DNA of 64,000 nucleotides, from NCBI GenBank assembly GCA_918807975.1, contig OU964922.1:5469501-5533500 (forward strand), written 5' to 3'. The notes under the pieces were generated by a model. That model was not told the DNA's origin and made no database searches. It saw nothing but the letters and a program-made list of their open reading frames with translations. The stretch comes from Aplidium turbinatum (taxonomy: Eukaryota; Chordata; Ascidiacea; Aplousobranchia; Polyclinidae). The translations under genes were made by a program, and so were the position numbers. Below are positions 47,016 through 58,572 of this stretch, piece after piece (within the stretch, counting starts at the first letter, position 1; each line of letters starts with the position of its first letter).

Positions 47016-47987
47016 TTACGTTGTTTCAATTAATCTGTTCGGAGCTTTTACACTTCGATTTGAACGTCGAGGTAAAACCACGTTACTGGGTTGATCAGAC
47101 GAAATAAAAGGCGGCGATAAAGGTAACACATTGGGTAAATCATTATCATAATTGTAGTCTTTTCGGATATGACAACGATTTCTCCTGCAAATTACGTCGT
47201 TGTTCAATTTAACTTCATAGGATCTTGGGGCAACCATTTTTAAAACAACACCTTTTTGAGACCAGGTACGATCGTTAAAATCGAATACTCGAACTCGATC
47301 ATCTTTTTGTAGATTGGGTAGAGACTTTGTGTGTTGATCATAATACAATTTTTGCTTCTGCTTTTCCAATGCAAAAGGACGATTTACAACACTAAATTGA
47401 AGCAATGCATCAGACATGGGCAAGTTACTACGCAAGTGCCGAGCCATAAGCAACTGCGAAGGAGATGAGCCACATTTTAATGGCGTAGATCGATAGATGA
47501 GCAGTGCTAACATTACATCTTGACCAGACAACAGACACTTTTACAATAAATTTTTAACAGTTTGAACTGTTCGCTCGGCTAAGCCGTTCGATCTGGCGTA
47601 ATACGGGCTAGAGGTTTCGTGATGAAAATTCCACGTCTGAGCAAACGCGTGAAAGAGATAACTGGAAAATTGTGGGCCATTGTCGGAAAAAACACATCTA
47701 GGAACACCATGGCGAGAAAATATTTCTTTTAAATGAGAAATCACACATTGCGATGAAGTATTTTGTAACTTGCACACTTTGGGATATCCCGAATAGTAGT
47801 CACACAGCACAAGATAATTGTTGCCATTAATACTACACAAGTCAATGCCCACCTTTTCAAACGGCAGTTTTGAAGATTCATGAGATTGCAAAGGTTCGCG
47901 TTGATGTTTAGGATTATATAACGCACACGTTGAACAACTTGATACAACATTTTCAATGTCGCGAGTAATTCCAGGCCAAAACATCAC
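47016..47987 (-). pseudogene. gypsy integrase region
   Basis: Integrase features on the minus strand: a partial zinc finger (CSTCALYNP), DDE core with GIDLCSINGNNY, SDNGPQFSSYLF and NGLAERTVQTVK, then a C-terminal part with LKCGSSPSQLLMARHLRSN. This is the metazoan Ty3/gypsy integrase pattern. The rest of gag-pol is not present. Broken. Confidence 0.88.
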
Positions 47988-48123
47988 TTCACGTGCTCTA
48001 CATTTACACTTTTCTTGTCCTAAATGGCCTTCGTGAATTTTTTTTTAACATTGCTTTGGCACTGTTCGATCCATGCTGTAAGCTACGTAGGCTATACAGT
48101 ACTTTAATTCACTTCTGACACCA

Positions 48124-48298
48124 TGTAATATCTGTGCATATATATCTTTTATTAGCACGAAGCCGTTCGCACAGTCATTCACTTACATGAGACAAACTGC
48201 TGGTCAGGTGACCTCAAGTTCAATGAATACACGTGGAAGGCATTCAACCGTAATAAAATAATAAAGCAGTGTTGCAGGGGTCGGCTACATATAGAACA
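48124..48298 (-). repeat. 5' LTR of the gypsy element
   Basis: About one substitution different from the partner LTR, hence very recent. Confidence 0.85.
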
Positions 48299-48743
48299 AA
48301 AACCACTGAGGTTGCGACTACGAGATTTTTTGACTTTTCCTAACTTTTATTTACCTCTATTGAGCTGAAATTTTGAGCGATAAAAGGTTATAAATTAAGA
48401 GATATAAGGCATTTCTCAGCACATCCTCTGAAATATTTCATATTTTATTTATATGTTATTTTGCATTATTATATGTTGTTTTGCATTATTATTTTATTTT
48501 GCATGAAAAATATAGATTCAAATTGAGATTATCTAAAAAATTTAATCACAACATTGCAATGCATGTTTTTCATTACTCTACCAAAAAATAATGTGTAAAC
48601 TCACGCTACAATTACAGTCAAAAGTCACCTCAACATTTCAACGTATATGAGCAGTTCTAAAATTCACATAGTTTTAATTTTCGGATATGTTCAGCGTAAA
48701 TAATTTTACAAAGTGAATCCCAAATTTTGAAATCGTGCCTTAA

Positions 48744-51107
48744 CCCTTTACAGGCGGCGAAGACTATCTCTCGTTATTTGTTAGTGATTTTTTTGTATAT
48801 TGTAGTTTTTAGTCCAACTAAGAATATTTTATGAAAAAATTTTAAAATCCTAATTTCTTTGTTTGTTTTTTATTATGTTCCCAAAATGGGAACGTTGGCA
48901 TGTAAAGGTACCAAAACACATCGTAACATGTTTTGTGTTTGAATACGACGTAAGCTTGGGTAGCCTACTTTATTCGATACAATAGCATTGAAAAAGACAA
49001 TAAACAAAAGTACACACGTTTAAGAGATCCACAAACAACAAATGTACTTTCTACCACTGTACTTCCTACCATGTAACTGTACTTTCTACAACTATATACC
49101 CTGTCACTAACTTTATTTTTGGTGGTAGCCTATACGTCACTGCATAACGTATGCATCCCTTTTTCGCGTTTTGTGCATTGCAACCTTGTATTTTTTTGTA
49201 CAATACACATCTTCCTTGTGACGATGATACAAGAAAAATGATTCAACGAGTCGAATCGCACTGTTGCAGACGGAGGTGCAGTAGGTTCCCTAAGTCGACG
49301 GCTTGGTTTCTCCACTTCAGATTGTTCAGGCGCGAGATGACTGAGCAATCTCGCGCCTGAACTGAAGGTGGTTTTCAGAACATTATTTTTCGTGATAATT
49401 AAAACGGAAGGCAGCTACAATTGAAAGCTTGACAATATGGGCAAAAAGATTCCACCACCATTTCTTCAATCGAAGTCGTAAGAAGATAAGAAGATAGCAA
49501 CCTGTCACATACATCCACACCCCCCATTCCCTGATTGTACATAGCAATCATAAATGGTTGTGTCACTGATTTTCCCTTATGTTTTACTTTTCGTTGAATT
49601 GTTTGAGTTAGTGCTACACCGCAGTAATTGCTTGCAACAACGACAGCACAATTATCGTTCCATCTGGCACAAATTACAATGCCGTTTGATCAGTAATCAA
49701 ATTCTCCCCTAGGCTTTTTCTGGAAGGTTTTCTCACTGGAGAGAGGACAGGAACCGGTCCTGTTCTCTCCAATTGTACCACATGTTCTGATGCTTTCTCC
49801 AGCAAGATCAGTAAGTACAGTAGTTGACGGCTTGTGAAAAAATTGTAAAAGAGAGTAATATGTTGGTCTTTGTCGGCAACACATGACAGCATTGTCTCAA
49901 CTACGTGTGCTCCCAAAGGTTCAGCTCTTCTTTCGTTATTACCGCAGTAGATTTCGAAGTTGTAGGGATAACCATCGGAGCTACACAACATCCGTAACTT
50001 GTAACCAAATTTTACTGGCTTTCCTTTTATATATTGTTTTGCACTGTGTAGTCCTCGATAAGGAACCATCGATTCGTCAATGGTTAGTAACTGCCTAAGT
50101 GGTGAAATGTACCAAATTGTTAACAATTTGACCTTAGCAGATCCAACAGCGGCAGTACCTTGGCCATTTTAGACTGAGCTAGATTGTGATTGCCAGCCAG
50201 GTGCAAGTACGCTTTTCTATTGCGGAAACGGTCTCTGCTTATGGTCTTAGAAAATATTGGTGCCTTCATGTCATCTGCTGTGCACCAATAGTCATTTTCT
50301 GATAGAAGACTGTGGTAACCACTGACAGTAATTAGTAAGCCAATAAGTTTTCTCATATCAACCTCATCAACTTTGAAGTTTATCCTATTCTTGTCTCTCC
50401 TTGTATATAAGCTTGTTTGCTCTACGAGTAAAGAGAACATGTTATCAGCAAAGAACAGAGAAAATATCTCAAACATGCTTTTCCCTCCATGAGCTTGAAC
50501 CTTATCGGATGGATGCAGTTCTTTCGGGTCGCTTAGTGATGCTTTGTCTTTTTTTTGCCATCTGCAAGCTCTTTCCGTTCCTTCGATAGAAGTCATAGAA
50601 GTGTTTTCTGCTTAAGATCAAGCTGTAAAAACATCAAGCTGTGACAGCATCAAGCTGTGAAAATATTCTCTTATTAAAAGTAGTGAGAACTTTTTTGAGA
50701 TAAACTCCGTTATTTGTGTATCACATGTTGCCAACGTTCCCATTTTGGGAACATCGTATAAATTTAATTATGAGAAAAGAAATGTTAAACATAACGAAAC
50801 AAATGGTAGGGGAAACAAGTTATTAGTAATATTCTCACATAAAAAACGCAAATATTTCGAAAAAAAGTTTGATTTGTGTTTTCGAGAAGCACTTTTTTTC
50901 AAAGGATGAAAAATATGATTTTTGACTAAATCCATCGCTTTCATAAAGGAAAAATTTTGCAAATATTATTTTTTCAACAAATGCATCTGAAACAATAAGC
51001 ATTTAACAACAATATCCAAAACAGAACATTTTTAAATGAGGTCTGTGTAAAGCTGTGGGCGACTTCAACCCCATGTTCCCATTTTGGGAACGTTGGCGTG
51101 TAAAGGG
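48744..51107 (-). mobile_element. piggyBac element, nested in the TTAA MITE
   Basis: TTAA lies at 48740-48743 and 51108-51111. The termini are CCCTTTACAGGC and GCGTGTAAAGGG (inverted). A palindromic GTTCCCATTTTGGGAAC motif lies near each end (about 48882, 50736 and 51074). It carries a decayed transposase on the minus strand. Confidence 0.88.
49130..50596 (-). pseudogene. piggyBac transposase, near full length, decayed
   Basis: Starts MTSIEGTERACRWQKKDKAS at 50596. The first catalytic Asp is in LLTIDESMVPYRGLHSAKQY (about 50080). The second Asp block reads LFYNFFTS, where the family usually has DN-FT: the Asp is Tyr. The third Asp region MGGVDVCDRL is near 49530. A C-terminal Cys-rich tail in yet another frame runs to about 49130. 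Several frame changes and the lost Asp make it inactive. Confidence 0.8.
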
Positions 51108-51329
51108 TTAAAAAATAACAGAGATATCACTACTGAAGCATAAGAAGAATCGACAGCCCCCCCCCAAACTGAGCAAGACTCCAGGAGCCCAACCTTCAAA
51201 GAGTTAAACATTATGGATATAATAATAAAATAAACTCTCGGATTTGAATGTAAACTTGCCGAACCCCTAGACTTACTGGGGCAACCTTTGGGTTCCGTGG
51301 AACCCTGGTTGAAATCCACTGCTGTAGAC

Positions 51330-52369
51330 AAACGTCGTAAGTTGCAACAAAATCCAATACAATACCGTTCACTAAACATTGAAAGTAATGAAAAATGTCG
51401 TAAAGCTAAAGCAAATGTCTAGAAATTGAGAAACATGCAAATGCGGCAAATGGAGACATCCTTCATGACCAAAAAGATGTTACTCAGAAATGGGAAGAAT
51501 ATATGCAGGACCTCTTCCGTGATACGAGCAGAAGCAGGCCCACTGAAGATATATCTCAAATATGGCAAATCACACACCGTTGGTGAAATGTTAGTGAAAC
51601 ACAATGCGTTTTGCATTGTGGACTGGTAAACCAAGATTGGTCTTGTAAATGTCAGTTTATTTTAGTTTGAAATGTGTGACGGATACGTCGAATGACAATA
51701 ATACTTCTGCTGGTACGCTGTATTAAAAAGTTTGAGAAGCACTGCACGAGAGGACAATTTTGCAGGATAAAACATTAAGCTGATTGCAGTATGTTTATTA
51801 CAACCAAGCAATTTTTTAACTTTATACAGCGAAGCGAAACTGATTTCAGTGATTTTGTGAAGTTTTAATTCGTTTAGTTTCATTAAAAAAAAAATAAGTT
51901 TTGACTCAGGTCAAATTTCTTTGTTTTGCATATTAAGGTACCTACAGTATATCAAGGCCTAAATGTTGCTTTAGTTCTGAAGGTCTCACTGCTGAGCATT
52001 ACGAATCATTGCTGAGCACAATGAGTCATTGCTGAGCACAATGCGGTTTCGGAACACTAGCATTATCTGTTGCTGAAAAGCCGATTTCTGGCTATGATGT
52101 ACCGCATTGTCGGACCAACCTTGAATGAATTTATTACAGCTAACCCTTTAGCCTGAAAATCACAACCATCCATGTCGGTTTTTAGTTTAATTTTATTTGC
52201 AAAACATTAATCTTAAACTGCTAAGAGGCATGCAATCACTGTAAATTATTTACTAACGATCAAGAGCACAATAGCTTCGTAACGTTACAAGCATCCAGTT
52301 ACATGTCATAATTATGCACCACTACAAACGGCCTACATTGTATCAGACATCTGCATGGAAACTCTGCAG
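51330..52369. other. Intron; short tandem repeat near 51985-52045
   Basis: A CATTGCTGAGCACAATGAGT-type unit repeats about 2.5 times. Otherwise no feature. Confidence 0.35.
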
Positions 52370-52742
52370 ATTTAAATATTAAATGAAAATAGGGTGGGTC
52401 TCATTTCAAATGTTTAGTGAATCATTTATTCTTTTTTGAAATATTTGATCAATATTTTTATAAAGACAAGTGAGTGGGTTGCTGAAAATTTGTGATGGGT
52501 CATTTCGCCACCGCGGGTCTGCGGTTTGCTATCCCTGTTTTGGGTTGTATCGCTCAACATAAGAATGTACGGACATTATTTTGAAAAGAAACATAACCTG
52601 AGCAAGGTGAAAACAGGCACTAAAAAACACATTTGTATCCAACCAAAGCAGTACTAAATAATATATTTTGAAACTGATCGCGTGCCGGCAGTCAAATTCT
52701 TGCTTACCGGCCGGTACGCCTACTAAAGTTTGAGTTGCACTG
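52370..52742 (-). repeat. hAT-like dispersed repeat, copy 2 (inverted)
   Basis: Reverse-complement match of 35100-35500, including AAATTTTCAGCAACCCACTC and the CAGTGCAACTCAAAC end at 52742. Confidence 0.6.
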
Positions 52743-52999
52743 CTCTAATGCTTTAGAAGACAATGCTTATCTGGAATATAGGGAAATTAATAAGAGACAA
52801 CAAAACAACATAATTGTCGGCTTTCCAACACAAACCTAATGAACAACCAAAGGCAACTTAACAACAAGGCAAAGAAACGGTGATCACATTTACAATCTCA
52901 GCGTTTAGTTCCTCAAAGGCTAAAGCGGCAATGATACATAGAACTCGAACATCGGCAATGATACACACATGCAACTTTTGGATATCTTCTTCTTCTTCA

Positions 53000-53800
53000 A
53001 CAGATTAATCATATTTGACTAGCTGTGGCCTCCCAAACGAACTCCTTCCATTTTTCCTTGTTTGTTTGTTTTTTGCAAGTTCTTCTGGCATACTTTCTGT
53101 TCCGGTAAATTGTTTGATGTTGTCAAAATATTTCATTTTTGTCGTCCCTTTGTTCGTTTGCCTTGCACCATCCCAGTTAACATTAAATTTTCCAACGAGT
53201 TGCTTCTTGCTATAGGTCCAAAATATCTTAATTTTCTGAGGTTAATATTGTCAACCAGACTCCAGTCATCGTCTATGTGTAGGGTAACAAATTCATTTGT
53301 TTTTCTTTCCATCCGGCTGATACGTAGCAGTCTCCTGTAGCACCGTATTTCAAAACTTCTTAGCTTTTTAAAGTCATATTTTTGCATGTCCAAATCTCAC
53401 ATCCATACGTGGCAATTGGAAAAACGAGAGTTTGCAGTAATCTTAACTTTGTGTTCTTACCAATTGACACCGTTGTAAGTGCTGCCACAGCTGTTTTTGC
53501 TATTGCAATTCGCCTTCTAATTTCTGTGCTTTCATCGTAAGTGTCTGTTATGACACTGCCCAGATAGCAGAAACTACTTACATTTTCAACAGCATTTCTA
53601 TCAATGTAAGCTTGGACAATTTTTGTTTTGTAATTATGGCCATTACTTTTGTTTTGTGGGATGTAATTGCAAACCACATTCTTCACTTCTTGACCCTATT
53701 CAGAGGGTCTTGCAGTTCCGTAACTTCCACCGACCAACACTATGTCGTCAGCATATCGAAAGTTGGTTACAATTTTTCCTCCAATTTTCACAGAGCCATC
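53000..53800 (-). pseudogene. LINE reverse transcriptase C-terminal fragment
   Basis: On the minus strand: NFRYADDIVLVGGS (catalytic YADD, about 53740), then NVSSFCYLGSVITDTYDEST, IATYGCEIWTCKNM, FEIRCYRRLLRISRMERKTN and a basic GKRTKGRQK tail. This order is typical of LINEs annotated as endonuclease-reverse transcriptase/craniofacial development protein 2-like, the same group as the endonuclease piece at 35870. Frames change between blocks. Confidence 0.75.
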
Positions 53801-53948
53801 AAAATTGTCCAAAAGTGTCCATTGTACCAATTTTGGATATATATAAAGATAAATTCTTTGAAAAAAAAAACATAAATAAAATAGAAAACATTGACGTGAG
53901 GAAAAACATATTTTCATGCAAACCAATTTTGTAAATGTGATTGCTTAC

Positions 53949-54071
53949 ATGTTTCACAATCTTTCCCACTATAACTATTTGGACAATCGCACGTGTAGTC
54001 GTCACAACCTTCAGACGGCATACACGTTCCACCGTTTTGACATGGCTTGGCTGAACAAGGAGATTGCACAC
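53949..54071 (-). CDS. Exon: EGF-like module 1 (8-Cys variant)
   Basis: A 123 bp minus-strand exon with acceptor GGTATTTCAG and donor GTAAGCA. The translation starts VQSPCSAKPCQNGGTCMPSE, contains GCDDYTCDCPNSYSG and ends KDCET. Symmetric phase 1 (GT...T), as in modules 2 and 3. It is the most upstream exon of the gene visible here; the signal peptide and any earlier modules must lie to the right of it or beyond the window. Confidence 0.85.
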
Positions 54072-55359
54072 CTGAAATACCGGTTTCGATAAACTTTTAA
54101 ATGCAGGAATATTATTAAGACTTCTTAATTCAACAGAAAGATTACGTTTTAGCGTCATAAACCAAAAAATAAATATTAGTTTTGTATCAACGCAATTAAT
54201 GTTTTGGTTTATTGCTCAATAGATTTTCTCCATCCACAAAAAAATTGCCCACATCAATGCATATTTTTATGATTATATTTTTGATTAGTTGCATTGTAGT
54301 TTAATACATTGCTGCAAAATATGTTGAGAATATATTATTTTGCCTCACAATGATTTTGAATATCTGGCAAATATATAAAGATTGATTAATATTTGCAAGA
54401 ATCTGAAAATTTATATACTTAAGTATTAGACTAGGCTGAAGACCTTTGGTTTTAAAAGTCATTCAAGTATTTTAGCAAATTTTTATTGTCGTGTACAGCG
54501 CTTGGCTTGTTTATTATTGTCGTGTACAGCGCTTAGGAGCATGGTCTTCATTATAATGTAGCTCTATATCAATGCTATTATTATTAACATTAGAAGATAC
54601 GTAATTAGCTCAGTAAATGATCCTAGTGATTACCTCGCGGTGAACGAAATAAACTAAAGATCTTGTTTTGCTCCAATACCATTTATCAGCACTATTTTAG
54701 TTTATTCACCATTAGTCCGGCCAGGCTATTTCAAACTATTGTATGAAAAATGAACGTTGAGTTTGAACATGAACGATGAGAGCACTAACACATCATGCTA
54801 CGGACAGAAGCACAAGGTAGCCTATAAACGAAATGCTAGCAAAGCTTTGCAATGCATAAACACTAGCATGGACCGTAGGATGGGGGAAGATCAAATAGCA
54901 TATCACAATAATATTAGTCTGTCTCAATTTGTTTTATTTTGTGTTTGACTAGGTTCTTTCAAATAATACACGCCATAGAAAAAAAAAGTTTTTCTACACT
55001 AGATAAATAATGTTTTGAATGATTGTTTTCAGATAAGAAGTAGAAATAACAAACTTTTTGAACAATCTGTGCTGAATGAAAACATGGATACCATAAAATC
55101 TTCTGTAAAATCGTCTGCTTTCTTCATTTCTACTACACAGTATATCTTATCATAGCCGTATGAGCCAGAGGGGCAGTGGGGAAGCCGCTCGCCTGTTGTA
55201 AATAAACGTCGCAAATTCGGCAAAAATGTACAAATATTTGGACAAACTATGCTAAATAAAAAGCCCTAAACTGTCTTAATTAGAAAAATCAAAACTTGCA
55301 TAAAGAATGTACTGTAAAATTTTCATTTGCTTTCTGATATTGAAATGTTGCTTGAATAG
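54072..55359. other. Intron or flank, no feature recognised
   Basis: AT-rich. A roughly 30 bp TTATTGTCGTGTACAGCGCT duplication lies near 54485-54535. Confidence 0.35.
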
Positions 55360-56080
55360 TGAGGAAGTATTTTTGTTTATTCATGTAACAGGTTGATTTG
55401 GTCAGCCACCATCTATAAAATACGAAAAGATTTCAATCTGATTATTGATTCTGATATCTGATATCAATCTGATTTTCAATGAAGTTATTTCAATCAACTT
55501 GTTTATTTATACAACTGCAACAGGTTGATTTGGACAATCACAAATTATAAAATTATTCAAATCAAATTAGTCCTGAGATAAAACTGCCTGAATTGAGATA
55601 ATTCAGTAGTCCACAAGCTAACAAAATTGTATCAACTTTGTTAGCCACAAAATATGAAATTGCTTAAATCTGCTTAATTCTTATATGAAATTTCCCAAAT
55701 CAACCTTGCATGACACAGTTGCCCCAAAATCAAAAAAGCTCGGTTAATTTTGTGACATCTTTTCAAACAAAATCAATATTTTTTGTTATTTTTGTTTAAA
55801 AAGATTTCGAAAAGTTAACAAAGCTTTATTGATTTTGGGCAGCTGTATCATGCAGGGTAGATTTGTGAAGCTACTAAACAAGAAGTTATTTGAATCGGAT
55901 TAATTTTTTCGTAAAACTGCCCAAATCACCATCATACCATGATGCAGTTGCCCCAAAGTCGTGTTAGATTTATGAAATCTTTTTGAACAAAATCTTCTTA
56001 ATTTTGTTTTGCCAAGTTATTTCACTGTACCATGCTGAATTTAGAAGCCACTAAATATGAAATGATATCAAAAATCCATT
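55360..56080. repeat. Diverged AT-rich tandem repeat
   Basis: CAGTTGCCCCAAA recurs about 223 bp apart (about 55718 and 55941), and CAACAGGTTGATTTGG recurs at about 55388 and 55518. Similar TATGAAAT(T/G) and AATCTTTTT(G/C) phrases recur between them. Units are too diverged to set exact borders. Confidence 0.4.
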
Positions 56081-57041
56081 CTCAATTAATCACATATGGT
56101 GTGATTTTTTGATATACTGCACAGTTATTTGTGTTTTAAATTTCACAGTTAGTCTTTAGCATAGACTTCCTCATGAAAATATATCAGTGTAATTGCTAAA
56201 CACATTTTAAGTGTACCAGTTAATTTGTTTGGCCAGAGTCGATAATGCAAAGAGCTCAGGTTAAGCATGGTTGAGCAAATTTGTGCTATTTCTAACTTTT
56301 CCATCTTAACGTTGATTACATGAGATTGTTTCAAACCAAAGTGCTAGTTCTTGAAAGGAGCTGATGATTTTAAAAAGTTTCAGTCTTCTTTCGTATGAGA
56401 CATAATTGTTCAGATTTCAGGGTAGGTGAAGGAAAACTAGTTAGTTTAGCTTTATCCAGTGCTGTTCTGCATTCCAGTTGGTGTGCGGTAAATGCGAGAT
56501 TTAACAACAACAGGGTCAGCAGTTTGTTTCTCCGCGACGTATTTGCATGCCAACCCTATCTTAATACGACACGGGGTCAAATGAGGACGCCCCACTCTAG
56601 TAGTGAAATATTTCACAGAAGGAAATATGCTAGAAATGTGAAATTTCTTGACTATTAGTTTTTATTCTTTGCGAATTTTTTAAACCTACCCTGGTCTTTT
56701 TTCTACCTTCCTGCCCTTCACAATAGGCATTTTGTCCCAGGTGGCTAGACATTTTCATGAAACTGCCTACATTACAGCAGTTAATTGTCGTGGGAAGTTT
56801 TTCTCCTGCTGTGTGATCCAATTATCCAATATATCGTTTTAGGACATTCGTTCTAATCCTACCCCGAGGCGTTGCTTCGCCGCAAAAGCGTAAAATAGAA
56901 TTGTGGGGTTTTAATTACAATCTTGTGTGTGTTCGAACAATGCCCTTAGAATTGCGACTGCTTTCCAAATTTCTTTGCTTTCCAGATAGAATAAACAAGT
57001 TTTATTCCGTTACAGAAAGTCTGTCCCTGATATTTCGTCGA

Positions 57042-57072
57042 TGCATTTCTACGTTGAATCAACGTAAAATGC
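57042..57072. repeat. Hairpin repeat, related core
   Basis: GCATTTCTACGTTGAATCAA with CGTAAAATGC; an inverted repeat that shares the ACGTTGAATCAACGT core. Confidence 0.45.
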
Positions 57073-58119
57073 TTGATCATTATTGTAACAATATGTTGCT
57101 TACTTTGGATGTAGCGTATCGCACAAACTACAAATCAAACATTACGATTTTATCTTTTTATGTGCTCTACCCTTGTTCGACGACATTGCCGAAGTCATAA
57201 ATACGCTTTTTCTTAGAAGATGCTGAAGCCCAAATTAAATTATTTTTGATTTGGTTCTTTTTGATCCATGTTGTACTCCCACAATCATAACAAAATTGCA
57301 CGATTATAGACTTCAAAACGCATTATTGTACCTTAGATTCTTGTAAGTATATTGACTTATATTATCTCGTAGAGCGTCGATACAATATAATAACTTATAA
57401 CACCTGTCATGCTACATACATAACGTGTTTTGTCAGCACCATGGTGTAATGAATTCTAGGTCATTGATTAGAGGTACTTCAAGCCGTCCCATCATGGCTA
57501 AAATCATTTTACGTTTCACCTATTTGTGTAATCGGTTGTAGCCGTCACATTATGCCAATTTACTGTCATTCAACCTATTTAGACAAATATAGATGAGTTT
57601 ATATCGGACAGCAAACAAAGTATCCCCGCTCGTTTTAATTTCTTTGAGCAAAAGTTATAAACTTTACGGCTATTCTACGTCATTTTGATGTCACATGGCA
57701 CTTTGTTATTTATAAGATGAAGAATACTTTGAATAAGACACAAAGCATTCCTGATTATTGCAGCAAACTCTTGAATTATGTAAAATCGTAATGATGAATT
57801 CCTCTAAAGGTGCGATATAGATTATCTGCAACACGTTTGCAGTATATTTAGCTCTTGGAGTATTATGAGCAACTGTCCAAATAAAACAACATCTACGATA
57901 TGTTAGTATGCTAAATACCAACGTTGCGTACAGGAGTAATGTAGAAATGCACATAATACCATGGCGATATTATAAGTCGGGTTACATCATTATATGAAAA
58001 AAATATGTTTTATGGGCCAACTAATTTGATATTGAAATGGCCAGAAGTAAAGTAATAAACTTCGGAGCATAACCGTAGGATTTAGAGGAAATTCGGACTA
58101 TGAATATCAAAGCTAACAC

Positions 58120-58185
58120 AATAGCGAACATTTTATTCAAACGTTTCGAAAACTGCTGTTTTCATCGTCAGTGAAAAGTAAGAAT
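58120..58185 (-). mobile_element. Possible Penelope-like 3' end remnant
   Basis: The minus strand reads CACTGACGATGAAAACAGCA then GTTTTCGAAACGTTTG, the style of 3' UTR seen in Penelope-like elements. No coding sequence attached. Confidence 0.3.
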
Positions 58186-58277
58186 GAAGCTATGTTTTTA
58201 TAATGGCAAAATCGAGCGAAAAAATTGCGATACAGTAGTTGAGTCACCTCGGCTATCAAAATCAGTCACTCAACAAC

Positions 58278-58307
58278 GATTCAACGTCTGTCAACGTTGA
58301 ATCAATG
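58278..58307. repeat. Short hairpin repeat, copy
   Basis: GATTCAACGTCTGTCAACGT then TGAATCAATG, preceded by AAAATCAGTCACTCAACAAC. Confidence 0.6.
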
Positions 58308-58572
58308 CAAATGGCTAACTCCGCCAGCAAGGGACAGTATAGAGGTCTATTACATTAGCACAAGAAAATTTTTAATCCGGCGTCTGAATAATTGTAACGA
58401 ATGTCTGCTCCCCCTCCAATCATTGTAAATTTAACTTCTTCATTTCTCAGTACACGAACAATTAAAGAAAAAAAATTTCTCACACTCCATGTTGAATTTA
58501 TTTTTCTGGCAAAATGTAGTCATTTTGTTTGAGCAAGTGGCCAGTGTGTACCTTACAATTCAGTTCAAAATT

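Larger units (their letters stand above)
46643..48298 (-). mobile_element. Ty3/gypsy element, fragmentary, very recent
   Basis: Two LTRs of about 174 bp (46643-46816 and 48124-48298) are nearly identical. AAAAC flanks both ends (46638-46642 and 48299-48303). The minus strand is the sense strand: a TGGTGTCAGAAGTGAA primer-site-like sequence abuts the LTR at 48124, and a purine run (TTGGGGAAGA) abuts the one at 46816. Only integrase-region coding remains, so the element is fragmentary and broken. Confidence 0.9.
46577..51203. mobile_element. TTAA MITE, copy 3, split by two insertions
   Basis: TTAA lies at 46573-46576 and 51204-51207. The ends CCCTTTGAAGGTTGGGGG and CAACCTTCAAAGAG belong to the family at 8258 and 33334. 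Its own sequence is 46577-46642, 48299-48739 and 51112-51203, about 600 bp when the gypsy and piggyBac insertions are set aside. Confidence 0.85.
46240..51321 (-). mobile_element. hAT element, outermost host of a four-element nest
   Basis: The perfect 8 bp duplication CTGTAGAC lies at 46232-46239 and 51322-51329. The ends are CAGTGGTTTTCAACC and GGTTGAAATCCACTG. Own sequence is only about 46240-46572 and 51208-51321; the rest is inserted DNA. It retains the C-terminus of a hAT transposase on the minus strand. Confidence 0.88.

Noticed and set aside
58489-58572. Upstream Met at 58489 as start of the piggyBac transposase
   Set aside because: The extra 28 residues are hydrophobic and unlike the acidic N-terminus usual for the family; Met at 58573 is preferred, though not proven.
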